Below are positions 1 to 7,529 of a DNA stretch of 27,906 bases, in pieces (within the stretch, counting starts at the first letter, position 1; each line of letters opens with the position of its first letter). The DNA lies in the IMG/VR virus record IMGVR_UViG_3300030090_003865, positions 1 to 27,906 of that record; one strand, given 5' to 3'. Position numbers and translations under genes: made by a program. The notes under the pieces are model-generated. The model did not search any database and had not been told where the DNA came from. It worked only from the letters and a program-made list of their open reading frames with translations. This DNA is from a virus.

Positions 1-107
1 ATGCTCTGCCCCTGGCTGATCTTAGACCAGCCTTCGGTTCTGATTAGCTTATCTTACGACTTAGCCTTCCAGCTTAATTCCTCGATTTAACGCTGCCAAT
101 TTTATCT
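1..107 (-). ncRNA. Candidate group I intron, 5' part, cut by the window edge
   Basis: Directly after 18 codons of a capsid-like reading frame the frame meets stop codons in all three phases, and the RNA instead looks like the start of a self-splicing group I intron. The end of the exon, CGCUGCU followed by A, pairs with UGGCAGCG eight bases further on. That gives an 8-bp P1 helix with a U-G wobble exactly at the proposed splice point, the hallmark of group I introns. Next comes AAAUCGAGGAA, which resembles the conserved P element, and a strong 8-bp hairpin (GGCUGGUC, loop UAA, GAUCAGCC, positions 16-34). The remaining core and any homing endonuclease lie outside the window. This is inference from pairing; no covariance search was possible. 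Confidence 0.5.
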
Positions 108-161
108 AGCAGCGGTGGTAGTGGTAACCGATGCGCCAGCAAAATTTTCTGATAATGCCAT
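108..161 (-). CDS. Major capsid protein, exon 1 (partial)
   Basis: A short reading frame begins MALSENFAGASVTTTTAA 21 bases after the scaffold gene, the place where the major capsid gene is expected in this gene order. From memory, N-termini with a run of threonines before a FIPE/W-type segment occur in HK97-fold capsid proteins of similar phages. The frame would stop one codon later (R, then TAA) if translated unspliced. The end at 108 is the proposed 5' splice site. A GGAAAG lies 12 bases upstream of the ATG, which is a weak ribosome site. The capsid identity rests on position and N-terminal flavour only; the alternative is a meaningless 19-codon frame. Confidence 0.45.
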
Positions 162-182
162 AGTGGTTATCTACTTTCCACG

Positions 183-713
183 CTATTTTTTAGCGTAATT
201 TGAAAGAACCTTACCCCAATTCCTCTGCCTCTCGTCTTTGTTCATTTCCGCGAACGGATTGACAGAGCGATCTGGCATTGGTGTAGAATATGATTCATTC
301 GTTTTAACTTTCTGATTAAATGATCGAGTTACGAATTTCTGCAACTTTTCAGTTGGTAGATCAATCGCAAATTCTCGATCCTCGTCAGATAACTGATTAA
401 GAAGGTCTTTTCGTACAGATTCTTTAATCTGCTGACCTTCTTCCGCCTGAGATTTGTACTCGTCTCGTTCTGACTTGTACTTGGTAGCTAGATCCTGCCA
501 CTCGTTGTTCTTCTGCATCTCTGCTTCGGCTTTTGCATCGAGTTGATCTTGCAATTCCTTTACCTTTGCTTCAGCTTCCTGGCGCTGGTGTCTGTATTTT
601 TTCGCATCTGCGATAAGCTGTCCAACATCAGCGCTGCTGTCGGTACTTTCTTGAACATTACCTTGTTCTACAGGTTGCTCTTCCTGAGCGACTACTTTAG
701 AGTCCGTTTCCAT
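183..713 (-). CDS. Phage head scaffolding protein
   Basis: This 176-residue protein is very acidic and glutamine-rich at the N-terminus, then forms a long charged coiled coil (about residues 35-95, rich in K, E, Q and heptad L/A). It ends with a basic tail (NYAKK). That build is typical of scaffolding proteins, which template capsid assembly and leave before DNA fills the head, with the basic C-terminus contacting the coat protein. It sits just before the capsid start and after portal and Mu-F-like genes, the classical position. ATG start is preceded by AGGAGA. It has no visible protease domain. Function is inferred from architecture and context. Confidence 0.75.
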   Translation of the reverse strand: METDSKVVAQEEQPVEQGNVQESTDSSADVGQLIADAKKYRHQRQEAEAKVKELQDQLDAKAEAEMQKNNEWQDLATKYKSERDEYKSQAEEGQQIKESVRKDLLNQLSDEDREFAIDLPTEKLQKFVTRSFNQKVKTNESYSTPMPDRSVNPFAEMNKDERQRNWGKVLSNYAKK

Positions 714-721
714 AATTTCTC

Positions 722-1219
722 CTATATGGTGTATACCTTATAACCCATGCCGTTCCTTCTTAATTCCTTAGTAAAGCTTTTGACTACTTCTTGTGCCATT
801 TCTTTACCAATCATCTTTTGCTCGGCAGGGGGCGTAGGGCTTTTTTTGGTTGTTGTAAATCTTCGTGCAAAACTACCGTCTTTTCTTTGCTTTTTTCTGT
901 CTCCTTGAAAATCCATACGCTCTGCCATAGAACCTTTGCGTGTTTCATCTCCTTTTATTCCATATTTAAATCCATTTTTATCTGCACTTATAAACTCAAA
1001 TGATCTTTTCATCTCTCCTGATAAAGTCAAATTGACATTTGCACTACCACCTTGCTTCATTTTTTGTTTTTTGTAGGCTGGTGTATACGCTTTAAATGGC
1101 CTACCATGTTGGTCTAGTCCTTTTTTAAAGATAGAACGCTTATGTCTTTTTGCTACACTTTTACCTAATGCAGTAAAAAACTCCTTACTAAAAGAAAATG
1201 CTTTTTGAAAATTAATCAT
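722..1219 (-). CDS. gpG/GpS-like virion morphogenesis protein (putative)
   Basis: A 165-residue, strongly basic protein. Around residues 38-75 it carries the pattern HGRPFKAYTPAYKK followed by LTLSGEMKRSF, which resembles Mu gpG / P2 GpS virion-morphogenesis or tail-completion proteins (a GxPFxxLxxxY segment, then LxxSGxLxxS). Those proteins act at the head-tail junction. Its ATG overlaps the stop of the Mu-F-like gene by four bases (ATGA), so translation is probably coupled. Finding it between the Mu-F-like and scaffold genes rather than with the neck genes is slightly unusual. Family assignment is by remembered motif only. Confidence 0.5.
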   Translation of the reverse strand: MINFQKAFSFSKEFFTALGKSVAKRHKRSIFKKGLDQHGRPFKAYTPAYKKQKMKQGGSANVNLTLSGEMKRSFEFISADKNGFKYGIKGDETRKGSMAERMDFQGDRKKQRKDGSFARRFTTTKKSPTPPAEQKMIGKEMAQEVVKSFTKELRRNGMGYKVYTI

Positions 1220-2013
1220 CCGTAATACTCTTCTAATGTTTTTGGCACTTTGAATGCCCTGCCTTTCTTCTTTGCCTTATCCTGCATACCTTGATAGGCT
1301 ACTTTAGCTCTTTGCTGTATGTCCTTATTTTGCGTTTTAGGTGACAATGCGACCCATTGATGCCTACAATTAAAGCCACCACCATCTCGTAAAGCGCCTG
1401 GATATTTGGATTCTACTTGTTTTTGTGTCATCCCACCTTCTTTCAACATTCGAATACAGACAGGTCTGGTCTTAGAATCCATTGGGCCTTGATAAATCAG
1501 GCGTTGCTCTGGATTATCCTCTAACTGTAAAAGCGTAAGCGACCTAGAGTAAGTAGCCATTGAGGTCGTGATAATCGTGTCTACTTGATACGGTTTGATC
1601 GATAGGTCTCGCAGTAGCATTGCCCTAATGTCTTTTTGAGGCATTCTTTGTAGAACGCCTTGCACTAGAGATAACCTGACCCTTTCTCCAATATCATTTG
1701 CGTATCTTAAAATAGATGCCTGCTGCATTCTGCGAAGCGCTACTAATTGTGGTTCTGATACTTGACCGAAGAAGACTGCATCGTCAAGTAGTGTGTCGAA
1801 TGACATCATTAAGCGATTGACCGCTTTTTGCATCTGGAGGTCAATTAACCAGTAATCAACCATAGTGATACCGCCTAGAATAATCAGTATCTCTTCTGTG
1901 GATAGCCCCTGCTCCCTTAAATTTTCTACATCTTCTGTGAATTGGTTTTGAGCCTCGGTAAGTCTTGACTCAAAATCCGCGACCGCTTGGTCGATCGTGC
2001 TGGATAAGGGCAT
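1216..2013 (-). CDS. Phage head morphogenesis protein, Mu F / SPP1 gp7 type
   Basis: This 265-residue protein has the C-terminal signature of the Mu-F-like minor head family: DSKTRPVCIRM, then YPGALRDGGGFNCRHQW. The Cys and CRH residues may form a metal site. The N-terminal two thirds are helical. Members are minor head proteins, present in few copies and often needed for DNA ejection or correct head assembly. The family is usually encoded directly downstream of portal, as here. The ATG overlaps the portal stop (TAATG), indicating coupling. Length is somewhat short, because only the core domain is present. Confidence 0.8.
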   Translation of the reverse strand: MPLSSTIDQAVADFESRLTEAQNQFTEDVENLREQGLSTEEILIILGGITMVDYWLIDLQMQKAVNRLMMSFDTLLDDAVFFGQVSEPQLVALRRMQQASILRYANDIGERVRLSLVQGVLQRMPQKDIRAMLLRDLSIKPYQVDTIITTSMATYSRSLTLLQLEDNPEQRLIYQGPMDSKTRPVCIRMLKEGGMTQKQVESKYPGALRDGGGFNCRHQWVALSPKTQNKDIQQRAKVAYQGMQDKAKKKGRAFKVPKTLEEYYG

Positions 2014-3335
2014 TAGCTTTGCAGTCTATCTAAAAGCCTATTCCCTGATCCTTCGGAGTCGTCTACTTCTTCGAGTAGCTTTTCAGCATCCTCTGGTAGC
2101 ATATCTGGATTCTTTAACATAAGATACGACTTGCGCGTAGCGAGCTTGTTCTGGAATAACCAGGAAAACATTTCGCGTTCTTCTGACGGTGATAGAATTT
2201 GTGGCTCTTCAAAGTCTACTAGATAGTCTGCACTTAATTTTTGACCTGTCTGCACTTCAATGATCCTGCGGTCAATATCATAGCGCTTATGCTCCCATGC
2301 TCTCCAAGTGTCTTCAATATTAGCTTGCACTTCGGAGTAGTTGTCAATCTCTTGTACTCTCAAAGCTTCTGCTGATTCTGCGTTACCATGAGAATCAATA
2401 AACTTTACCCTTAGTTGATTGTTGTTTAGGGTGGTTTCTACAAGATATTTAGCACCTTTGATCAAATCCTCAATACTAGCGCTCGGTCCTGTGACACCAA
2501 AGTTAGCGCCCTCTGGTAAATAAAGTATCTTATCGACACCCATAGAAATGCGTGAGCGATCATCTACGCCAGTTACAAACTTGACACCAATAGCACCCAG
2601 CCTAATGCACAACGATATTTCCATAGCTGCTACTGAAAGCGCTAGGTCAGCATTGACCACATCACTAGCATCTCCAACCCAAAAGTCTCGGATTGGAGAG
2701 TAGCGATGGCAGAAGGATACTGGTAAAATGCCGTAGGGATTGACATCCCCTTCATTAAATGAAAACTTGTCGCCATGAGAATCAATACCAAAGTGTTTAC
2801 CAGGCATACCATCTCTGTCGGCTGTCCAGACAATAAATTCTTGTTTTGTGAGTTTAGACATTCCCTCGTTCTCGATTGCATAGATCACACCAAAAGGTTC
2901 TTTTTCTCCTGGCAGGAACAACGGTTCAAAGAATGGGAGTAATTCGTACTCGACCTTATTGCGCTTGTCGTTCCATAGACTACGGTAGGCCATCGTGCCT
3001 AATAAAAATGTAGTCTGCTCTAATTGCCTACGCTTAGAATTAAGGTCTTGTAGGTCGGCAAGTTCATTATAGCGTGGGTCTGCGCTAATACGAGGTGGTC
3101 GTTTATAGGCCTGTCCTCTAGCCTTGCATACGCGCCTTGTTAAGTTCTGCGTGTACGTTGGAACTTGCTGTAGGCTTTCTGAGCCAAAGTATTCTCCTAC
3201 ATAGTCCTTAATGTTAAACCCTTCGTAAAAATCCAAAAGGTACTCACGCTCTTTGGTGCGCCTTGTTTCTATATTGTTTAGATAATCTGCTAAACTATCT
3301 ATTATAAGCTGTTCTGAAAGATCTTGTATTATCAC
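2013..3335 (-). CDS. Portal protein
   Basis: A 440-residue portal: the dodecameric ring at the capsid vertex through which DNA enters and leaves, and on which the terminase docks. Support comes from position between large terminase and the Mu-F-like head protein, from length, and from features typical of SPP1/HK97-like portals. These are an N-terminal YLLDFYEGF region, a central mixed alpha/beta body and a long C-terminal helix region with an acidic end (EKLLEEVDDSEGSG). The start is GTG, overlapping the terminase stop as GTGA. No intact catalytic motifs are expected. The subfamily is uncertain. Confidence 0.85.
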   Translation of the reverse strand: MIIQDLSEQLIIDSLADYLNNIETRRTKEREYLLDFYEGFNIKDYVGEYFGSESLQQVPTYTQNLTRRVCKARGQAYKRPPRISADPRYNELADLQDLNSKRRQLEQTTFLLGTMAYRSLWNDKRNKVEYELLPFFEPLFLPGEKEPFGVIYAIENEGMSKLTKQEFIVWTADRDGMPGKHFGIDSHGDKFSFNEGDVNPYGILPVSFCHRYSPIRDFWVGDASDVVNADLALSVAAMEISLCIRLGAIGVKFVTGVDDRSRISMGVDKILYLPEGANFGVTGPSASIEDLIKGAKYLVETTLNNNQLRVKFIDSHGNAESAEALRVQEIDNYSEVQANIEDTWRAWEHKRYDIDRRIIEVQTGQKLSADYLVDFEEPQILSPSEEREMFSWLFQNKLATRKSYLMLKNPDMLPEDAEKLLEEVDDSEGSGNRLLDRLQS

Positions 3336-4672
3336 CAGTCTATTACTCCTGCGGTTCTACTTTTAATTGGAAAAAGATTACACCAGAAATATCTACTGGC
3401 ATCGCAGGCGTGGTCATTCAGTCCATCTTTTAGAGGTTCTTCTTTAAGTCTTTGGTCTTTCTTCTTCTCTGGGTAGCGGTAATTCTCGTAGCTCGAAATA
3501 AACTTTTCTGCTCTAGGGTCTGCGTAAAAGTGGGTATTTCCAGCAGCATCCTCAAACCAAGTACGCATATGACTAATGCCGTTTGGAATGTTACGAGAGA
3601 CCTTATCTCTTCTGTAATCGACATTGATTCCTTTCTTTCTAAAAATCTCTATATCTCCGATTCCGCTCTGTGCTTGCACTCCCCCTCCTGCTGGATCGCC
3701 AAAATATCGGATAATTGGGTAGCTTTTTGCTCTAATCTTGTCTGCAAAGTCTTCGGTTTTGATGTTTTCTTCCCAAACTTCATCTATGAGGAATACTTTA
3801 TCTTTATTTGGGTGTTGTTCGACTTGAAAAAATCCTGCTGCACTTGTGCGGTATCCAAAGTCGATACCCACATAGGTAGGAAGATCTGGGTTATACTTGA
3901 GTTTTTGGATGTGTATGGTGCGATCAAACGGAAACACCCTCCCTGAAAAGCTGGTGAATTGCGCTCCGAACTCTTGTTGCCATGTTTCATAAGTTAATGT
4001 CTTCTTTAATTCTTCAATGTCATCTTTGAAATACGGAGACTCCCAGCTTGGGTGCTGCCAGGAATCCCAGTCTGGGAACTCTTCTGACTTTCCGCGTTGC
4101 CATAAATCATATATCCAGTTGTATCCTTCTGGTGTTGTGGTAAAGAGCGCCCAGCCTTGTTTGTCGGCTAGTGTTGGTCTGAGATACTGCTCCCATACGA
4201 TTTTCCTTATCTTTGCTGCTTCTTCTACTACTAAGTGGTCTATGCCATCTCCTACTAATGACTCAGGCCTGTCTGCTGACTTGACCGATACTTCGCTGTT
4301 TAAACCAGCTAGTTTCATATAATGTACCGCACCGCTAATCTCTTTCTTGTATGCGATCGGAAGTCTAAGCTTTGTAATAACGTCAACCTTGATTTCTCGC
4401 ATGATTTTATCTGCTAAATCAAGTGTTGGACCAACTATCCATGTCCGAGTATTCGGAGTCAATATGTATGGCAAAACTTCTTTAGCCGCAGAATAACTTT
4501 TTCCTGATCTTCGGCCTTGCACATTCACCCTAAACCTTGCGGACGAATTATGCACCGATAACTGATTAGGGCTAGGCGAGTATTCTAGGGCTTTCCAAAG
4601 CTTCTGTTTGTTTAATACTTTTCTTTTCAATGGGTGAATCTTCGTAGCCACATTCTTTGAGTAATCCCTCAA
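3332..4672 (-). CDS. terL: Terminase large subunit (packaging ATPase/nuclease)
   Basis: The 446-residue motor that pumps DNA into the prohead and cuts it. Walker A is GRRSGKS at residues 53-59 and Walker B is LVVEEA at 147-152. A coupling motif, FTTTPEG, is near 175-183. The C-terminal RNase-H-like nuclease shows the acidic residues in VGIDFGYR, YFGDPAGGG and DHACDASRYF. Length is normal for the family. The start used is TTG, giving a 101-bp overlap with the small subunit; no ATG exists upstream of Walker A, and a shorter GTG start at codon 8 is possible. A weak AGG precedes the TTG. The overlap suggests coupled translation of the two subunits. Confidence 0.93.
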   Translation of the reverse strand: MRDYSKNVATKIHPLKRKVLNKQKLWKALEYSPSPNQLSVHNSSARFRVNVQGRRSGKSYSAAKEVLPYILTPNTRTWIVGPTLDLADKIMREIKVDVITKLRLPIAYKKEISGAVHYMKLAGLNSEVSVKSADRPESLVGDGIDHLVVEEAAKIRKIVWEQYLRPTLADKQGWALFTTTPEGYNWIYDLWQRGKSEEFPDWDSWQHPSWESPYFKDDIEELKKTLTYETWQQEFGAQFTSFSGRVFPFDRTIHIQKLKYNPDLPTYVGIDFGYRTSAAGFFQVEQHPNKDKVFLIDEVWEENIKTEDFADKIRAKSYPIIRYFGDPAGGGVQAQSGIGDIEIFRKKGINVDYRRDKVSRNIPNGISHMRTWFEDAAGNTHFYADPRAEKFISSYENYRYPEKKKDQRLKEEPLKDGLNDHACDASRYFWCNLFPIKSRTAGVIDW

Positions 4673-4970
4673 GATTGCCTACTAGTTCCAGTTCATTACG
4701 GTCTGATTGACCTAAATATTGTTTTCCTAAAAATATTAACATTGCATTTGAGCCTTGCTCGGCAGTCTTCCATTGAAGCTGACGTAGCTTGATCTTCATG
4801 CTTTCTCTACCGCGCTCAAGCTCTGGCTTGAAGCGTGTGCGAATGGTTTGTTCATCGCAATTATGAAGCTTTGCTATTTCTACTGTAGAACAACCGAAGC
4901 TTGCAAGCATTTCTACTTTTTCAGCATCGATGTCTAGCTTGGGTCTGCCTCGTTTTTTCTTTTTATCCAT
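4572..4970 (-). CDS. terS: Terminase small subunit (putative)
   Basis: The gene directly upstream of the large terminase. The protein begins with a basic AT-hook-like stretch (KKKKRGRPKLD), followed by a helix-turn-helix (about residues 20-50: EMLASFGCSTVEIAKLHNC, then EQTIRTRF). After this come helical oligomerisation segments. That is the usual plan of small terminase subunits, which recognise the packaging site. I chose the ATG at 4970 (132 residues) because AGGA lies five bases upstream; a TTG at 4991 adds seven residues without a better site. Function is inferred from position plus HTH. Confidence 0.75.
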   Translation of the reverse strand: MDKKKKRGRPKLDIDAEKVEMLASFGCSTVEIAKLHNCDEQTIRTRFKPELERGRESMKIKLRQLQWKTAEQGSNAMLIFLGKQYLGQSDRNELELVGNLEGLLKECGYEDSPIEKKSIKQTEALESPRILA

Positions 4971-5001
4971 AAGATTCCTATAGTCTTTCAAAAACTATTG
5001 A

Positions 5002-5313
5002 TTAGACTACATCAAATAGAACCCAGCACTTGCGTATGGCTCTACGCCAGTAGGTTTTGGCTGATGATTCAGATATTTCCAGGTTTTCTGCTATGAGTGG
5101 AAAGCTATGCGATTTTAAGCGCATCTTGAAGACCTGAAGTTCACGCTCGGATAGACTGTCGTAGGCCTCATGGGCTGAAAGCTGCCAATGGCGCATATGT
5201 GGCTCGATGAGTCCAGAGCGGAAGATTGCTAGTTTGCGAAAGAACTCGTCACCGAGGTCGATGGATTCGATCAGTCTTTCGTAGTCATCTTCGGTGATTA
5301 TTGGCCAGTCCAT
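5002..5313 (-). CDS. HTH protein of sigma-70 region 4 / LuxR type
   Basis: A 103-residue protein whose second half (about residues 54-95: LSERELQVFKMRL, then EISESSAKTYWRRAIRK) matches the helix-turn-helix of LuxR or sigma-70 region 4 proteins. It is the first gene of the packaging/head operon, so it may act as a late-gene transcription activator, in the manner of the ArpU or RinA proteins of other phages, or as a small packaging factor. There is no clear Shine-Dalgarno, and a perfect 12-bp palindrome lies 6-17 bases before the ATG. The DNA-binding fold is fairly secure; the role is inference. Confidence 0.65.
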   Translation of the reverse strand: MDWPIITEDDYERLIESIDLGDEFFRKLAIFRSGLIEPHMRHWQLSAHEAYDSLSERELQVFKMRLKSHSFPLIAENLEISESSAKTYWRRAIRKCWVLFDVV

Positions 5314-5660
5314 TATTGTAACATATGTTAGTGCTTAAAAATAAAAAAAAATTTTACACGCGAAGTATGTCGCAAGCAAAAATCTGTCCTTGTGGTTCGG
5401 CTTTATTGTGATTAAAAAGGCCAGATTTAATTTCAAATAGAATAATTTGTTCGCATACCATTGAGATAAATGTATTGTATCGGTATTTAATAGGCAATTT
5501 TAAACGTAAAAATCGTAAATACATTTAAATCGGTTAACTACATTTGATCGGACGCGCTCAAAAAAAACATATATAAAAGGTATTATATATAATTAATGTA
5601 TAAATAATTGTTGCATATATTAATAATATTGTTTAATATTTAACCATCATGCACAATTAA
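5314..5660. promoter_or_regulatory. Divergent intergenic region between late operon and plus-strand block
   Basis: This 347-bp AT-rich stretch without a gene separates two divergent operons and should hold promoters for both. Visible elements are a palindrome at 5319-5330 and a possible sigma-70 box for the plus strand (TTGAGA 5461-5466, 17-bp spacer, TATTTA 5484-5489). There is also a direct repeat, TACATTTAAATCGG (5520-5533) against TACATTTGATCGG (5539-5551), and an inverted pair TAAATGTAT (5467-5475) / ATACATTTA (5519-5527). These suggest regulator binding but none is proven. Confidence 0.5.
5319..5330. promoter_or_regulatory. 12-bp palindrome, possible operator
   Basis: TAACATATGTTA is a perfect palindrome just upstream of the HTH gene start at 5313. 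Related sequence (ACATATG with nearby TTGTAA) recurs at the start of the repressor-like gene near 14713, so one regulator could bind both places. Confidence 0.4.
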
Positions 5661-5675
5661 ATGAAAGGAATTAAC

Positions 5676-6557
5676 ATGAGGAAAGTATTAAAAAATCATT
5701 CTGAAGTGGCGCATTTCTGGGCCAATCAAGTCCAAGCGGAAGGCAGGGCTAGTCGTATGTTTTACGAAAATGGTACTATATATAGTTATGGTTACCATTT
5801 TCCAATAGCAAGGCATATAGATGATAATATAATACTATTTACTACTAGGGATTATTCAAATTCTACAAGCAAACATATTTCATACACTAAACAAGCTATT
5901 CCAAGCTATAATAATGTTATTTACGCTGATGATATTGAAATAAGATTAAAATCACCTAGCAACCATCTTCCAAATAAAACAATTCACGCCAATAATGTAT
6001 TATCAATGTTAAATACCATTAAAAATAATCTTGATAAATCAACCAGAGCAAGATCAAATAAAAAGTTTTATTTGGCTGATGCTTCAAGCAATATAAATAA
6101 TATGGTTAAATACATTGATTTATTTAAATGTAAATCAATTTTACCATATAAAACAAAAAAGCTAGTTAATGAGATATTAAACGGCAATCAATATTGTTTA
6201 TTGGAATTAGCAGAAAAAGAACGCAAGGCTTTAAAACAAAAACAAGCGCTTTTAAAGAAAAAGGCTTTAAAGGACCTTAAAAAATGGCGTAATGGTGAAA
6301 TATATGATTTACCATTTGGATTAAATAAGCGTTATTTAAGACTAGTCAATAATGAAGTGGAAACAAGTGGCCATATTAAGATAAGTGCTGAATTGTTTTT
6401 GGAATATTACAAGCGCTTAAAATCAGGATTTGATCTTACTGGGTTAAAAATAAGTCATTACAGAATTGACAAACAAACGGAAAAATCACTAAAAATTGGC
6501 TGTCATTCGATAGATATTGACGAAATTGAAAACATAGCAAGATTGTTAATTAATTAA
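5676..6557 (+). CDS. Conserved phage protein of unknown function
   Basis: A 293-residue protein of unknown function. Its N-terminal third reads HFWANQ, then SRMFYENGTIYSYGYHFPIAR and NIILFTTRDYS. I recall similar WANQ / IYSYGxHFPIA / FTTRxYS proteins in many unrelated phages, so this is a widespread phage family without a known role. The middle has a lysine-rich helix (about residues 195-215) and the end is alpha-helical. I chose the ATG at 5676 because AAAGGA lies just upstream, like the other genes in this block; the ATG at 5661 has no site. It is the first and largest gene of the AT-rich plus-strand block, opposite to nearly all other genes, so it may be an early or accessory (moron-like) gene. 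Confidence 0.75.
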   Translation: MRKVLKNHSEVAHFWANQVQAEGRASRMFYENGTIYSYGYHFPIARHIDDNIILFTTRDYSNSTSKHISYTKQAIPSYNNVIYADDIEIRLKSPSNHLPNKTIHANNVLSMLNTIKNNLDKSTRARSNKKFYLADASSNINNMVKYIDLFKCKSILPYKTKKLVNEILNGNQYCLLELAEKERKALKQKQALLKKKALKDLKKWRNGEIYDLPFGLNKRYLRLVNNEVETSGHIKISAELFLEYYKRLKSGFDLTGLKISHYRIDKQTEKSLKIGCHSIDIDEIENIARLLIN

Positions 6558-6574
6558 ATAAAAGGAAAGTAAAT

Positions 6575-6718
6575 ATGAAAAAATACTATAAAACACTAGC
6601 GCAAGCTAAAAAAGCTATTAAATTTTTTGGAAGTGGCTATAATATTTATGATTTAGGCAAGCATAGAAAGATAAAAAGGTTTTTTATAGGCACTCATTTT
6701 GATTGGTTAAATTTATAA
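6575..6718 (+). CDS. Small hypothetical protein, 47 aa
   Basis: This short basic frame starts at an ATG with a good AAAGGA site (aaaggaaagtaaatATG), the same leader found before other genes in the block. The protein begins MKKYYKTLAQAKKAIKFFG and contains many lysines and aromatic residues. No family is recognised. It follows the 293-aa gene by 17 bases, so it is probably co-transcribed. The repeated, well-spaced ribosome site is the main reason to believe it is real. Confidence 0.6.
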   Translation: MKKYYKTLAQAKKAIKFFGSGYNIYDLGKHRKIKRFFIGTHFDWLNL

Positions 6719-6740
6719 ATATAAATAAAAGGAAAGTAAA

Positions 6741-6830
6741 ATGGACAAATTTAGACTATTTCAAGAGTTTATTACGCTAGTATTTATTATATGTACATGG
6801 CTATTTATAATGGTTTTTTTCAACATTTAA
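6741..6830 (+). CDS. Small single-pass membrane peptide, 29 aa
   Basis: A 29-residue frame with a strong ribosome site (aaaggaaagtaaaATG). Residues 10-28 form one hydrophobic membrane helix (FITLVFIICTWLFIMVFF). It belongs to the same plus-strand series as its neighbours. Function unknown; a membrane-acting early peptide is possible but only a guess. Confidence 0.5.
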   Translation: MDKFRLFQEFITLVFIICTWLFIMVFFNI

Positions 6831-6842
6831 ACAAGAACCTAT

Positions 6843-6947
6843 ATGCGATTATTTATTATAAAACTATTAATTAAAATACTATATCCAAGAGCTAAGAATA
6901 TTACTATTGCTTGGAATAATGGCTTAAAAGTTAAAACCTATTATTAA
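6843..6947 (+). CDS. Small hypothetical peptide, 34 aa
   Basis: A 34-residue, basic, partly hydrophobic frame (MRLFIIKLLIKILYP at the start) closely following the previous gene. Its ribosome site is poor, so translation may depend on coupling. It ends inside the first copy of the 33-bp repeat. Least certain of the three tiny genes here. Confidence 0.35.
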   Translation: MRLFIIKLLIKILYPRAKNITIAWNNGLKVKTYY

Positions 6948-7030
6948 TAACTGATCTTTATATTATTTAACAAAGGGTAATAACTGATCTTTATATTATT
7001 TAACAAAGGGTAATAACTGATCTTTATATT
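6945..7030. repeat. 33-bp direct tandem repeat (2 full copies plus a 20-bp partial)
   Basis: A 33-bp unit beginning TAATAACTGATCTTTATA is present exactly at 6945-6977 and 6978-7010, and its first 20 bases recur at 7011-7030. The unit contains one copy of the CTTTATATTA...AAGGG element that is scattered to 8240. The two copies are identical, pointing to recent duplication or functional selection. It lies in the roughly 160-bp gap before the gene at 7105. Confidence 0.9.
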
Positions 7031-7104
7031 TAAGATGGCAGGGTCATTTATATTTTTACTGACAGGGCCAAAAGATTTTAATAACAACGAAAGGAAAAAG
7101 TAAA

Positions 7105-7293
7105 ATGAGTAAAGTAAAAGAAGATATTAATCTAGTTGCTGATTGGATAGTAAATGATTGCCATGAAACTATTGACGAGGTTCGTTGGCTTTTAAAAGAA
7201 ATATTTATTAATGGAGATTTAATCGGAACTAAAGAATCAATTAGATCTGTTTATGATGGCGTATTTGAGTATAAAGAAAGTGAGGTGGAGTGA
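7105..7293 (+). CDS. Small acidic hypothetical protein, 62 aa
   Basis: A 62-residue, strongly acidic protein (MSKVKEDINLVADWIVNDC at the start), mostly helical, with no recognised family. The ATG has a good AAAGGAAAAAG ribosome site. Its last codons (ESEVE) and the bases that follow contain the ribosome site of the next gene, and the same segment is repeated at the end of the next gene. It opens a three-gene set with tightly overlapping ends. Acidic small early phage proteins often act on host or phage regulators, but nothing shows that here. Confidence 0.6.
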   Translation: MSKVKEDINLVADWIVNDCHETIDEVRWLLKEIFINGDLIGTKESIRSVYDGVFEYKESEVE

Positions 7294-7529
7294 TGGCTTT
7301 TAGTAAAATATTGACAAATTATGATGCTACAATTTATGGAATGATATTATCTATTCTTGCACCTAGTGATAGAGATGGTAAAAAAGCAATAGCAATAGCT
7401 GAAGAAATAGCTAATAGATGCACTGAAGAAGAGATTGATAGAGCTAAGTACCTAGTATCCAATATAATGGAGTTAGTGCAAATTGAAACTGCGAGGGTAA
7501 AGAATAACAAAGAAAGTGAGGTGGAGTAA
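7293..7529 (+). CDS. Small hypothetical protein, 78 aa
   Basis: Starts at the ATG that overlaps the previous stop (TGATG), with GAGGTGGAG upstream; a GTG one codon earlier is less likely. The 78-residue product (MAFSKILTNYDATIYGMIL at the start) is helical, with a middle rich in Ala, Ile and Glu (AIAIAEEIANRCTEEEID), and ends KESEVE like its neighbour. No family recognised. The overlap implies coupled translation with the genes on both sides. Confidence 0.6.
   Translation: MAFSKILTNYDATIYGMILSILAPSDRDGKKAIAIAEEIANRCTEEEIDRAKYLVSNIMELVQIETARVKNNKESEVE

Noticed and set aside
1-107. tRNA or tmRNA
   Set aside because: No T-loop GTTCGAATC-like sequence or cloverleaf could be drawn; the P1 pairing with the exon fits an intron better.
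3452-3946. 164-residue plus-strand frame inside the large terminase
   Set aside because: Shadow of a gene with all terminase motifs; composition is hydrophobic and Cys-rich as expected for an antisense frame.
7035-7103. 22-residue plus-strand frame before the gene at 7105
   Set aside because: No ribosome site, and it runs through degenerate repeat copies.
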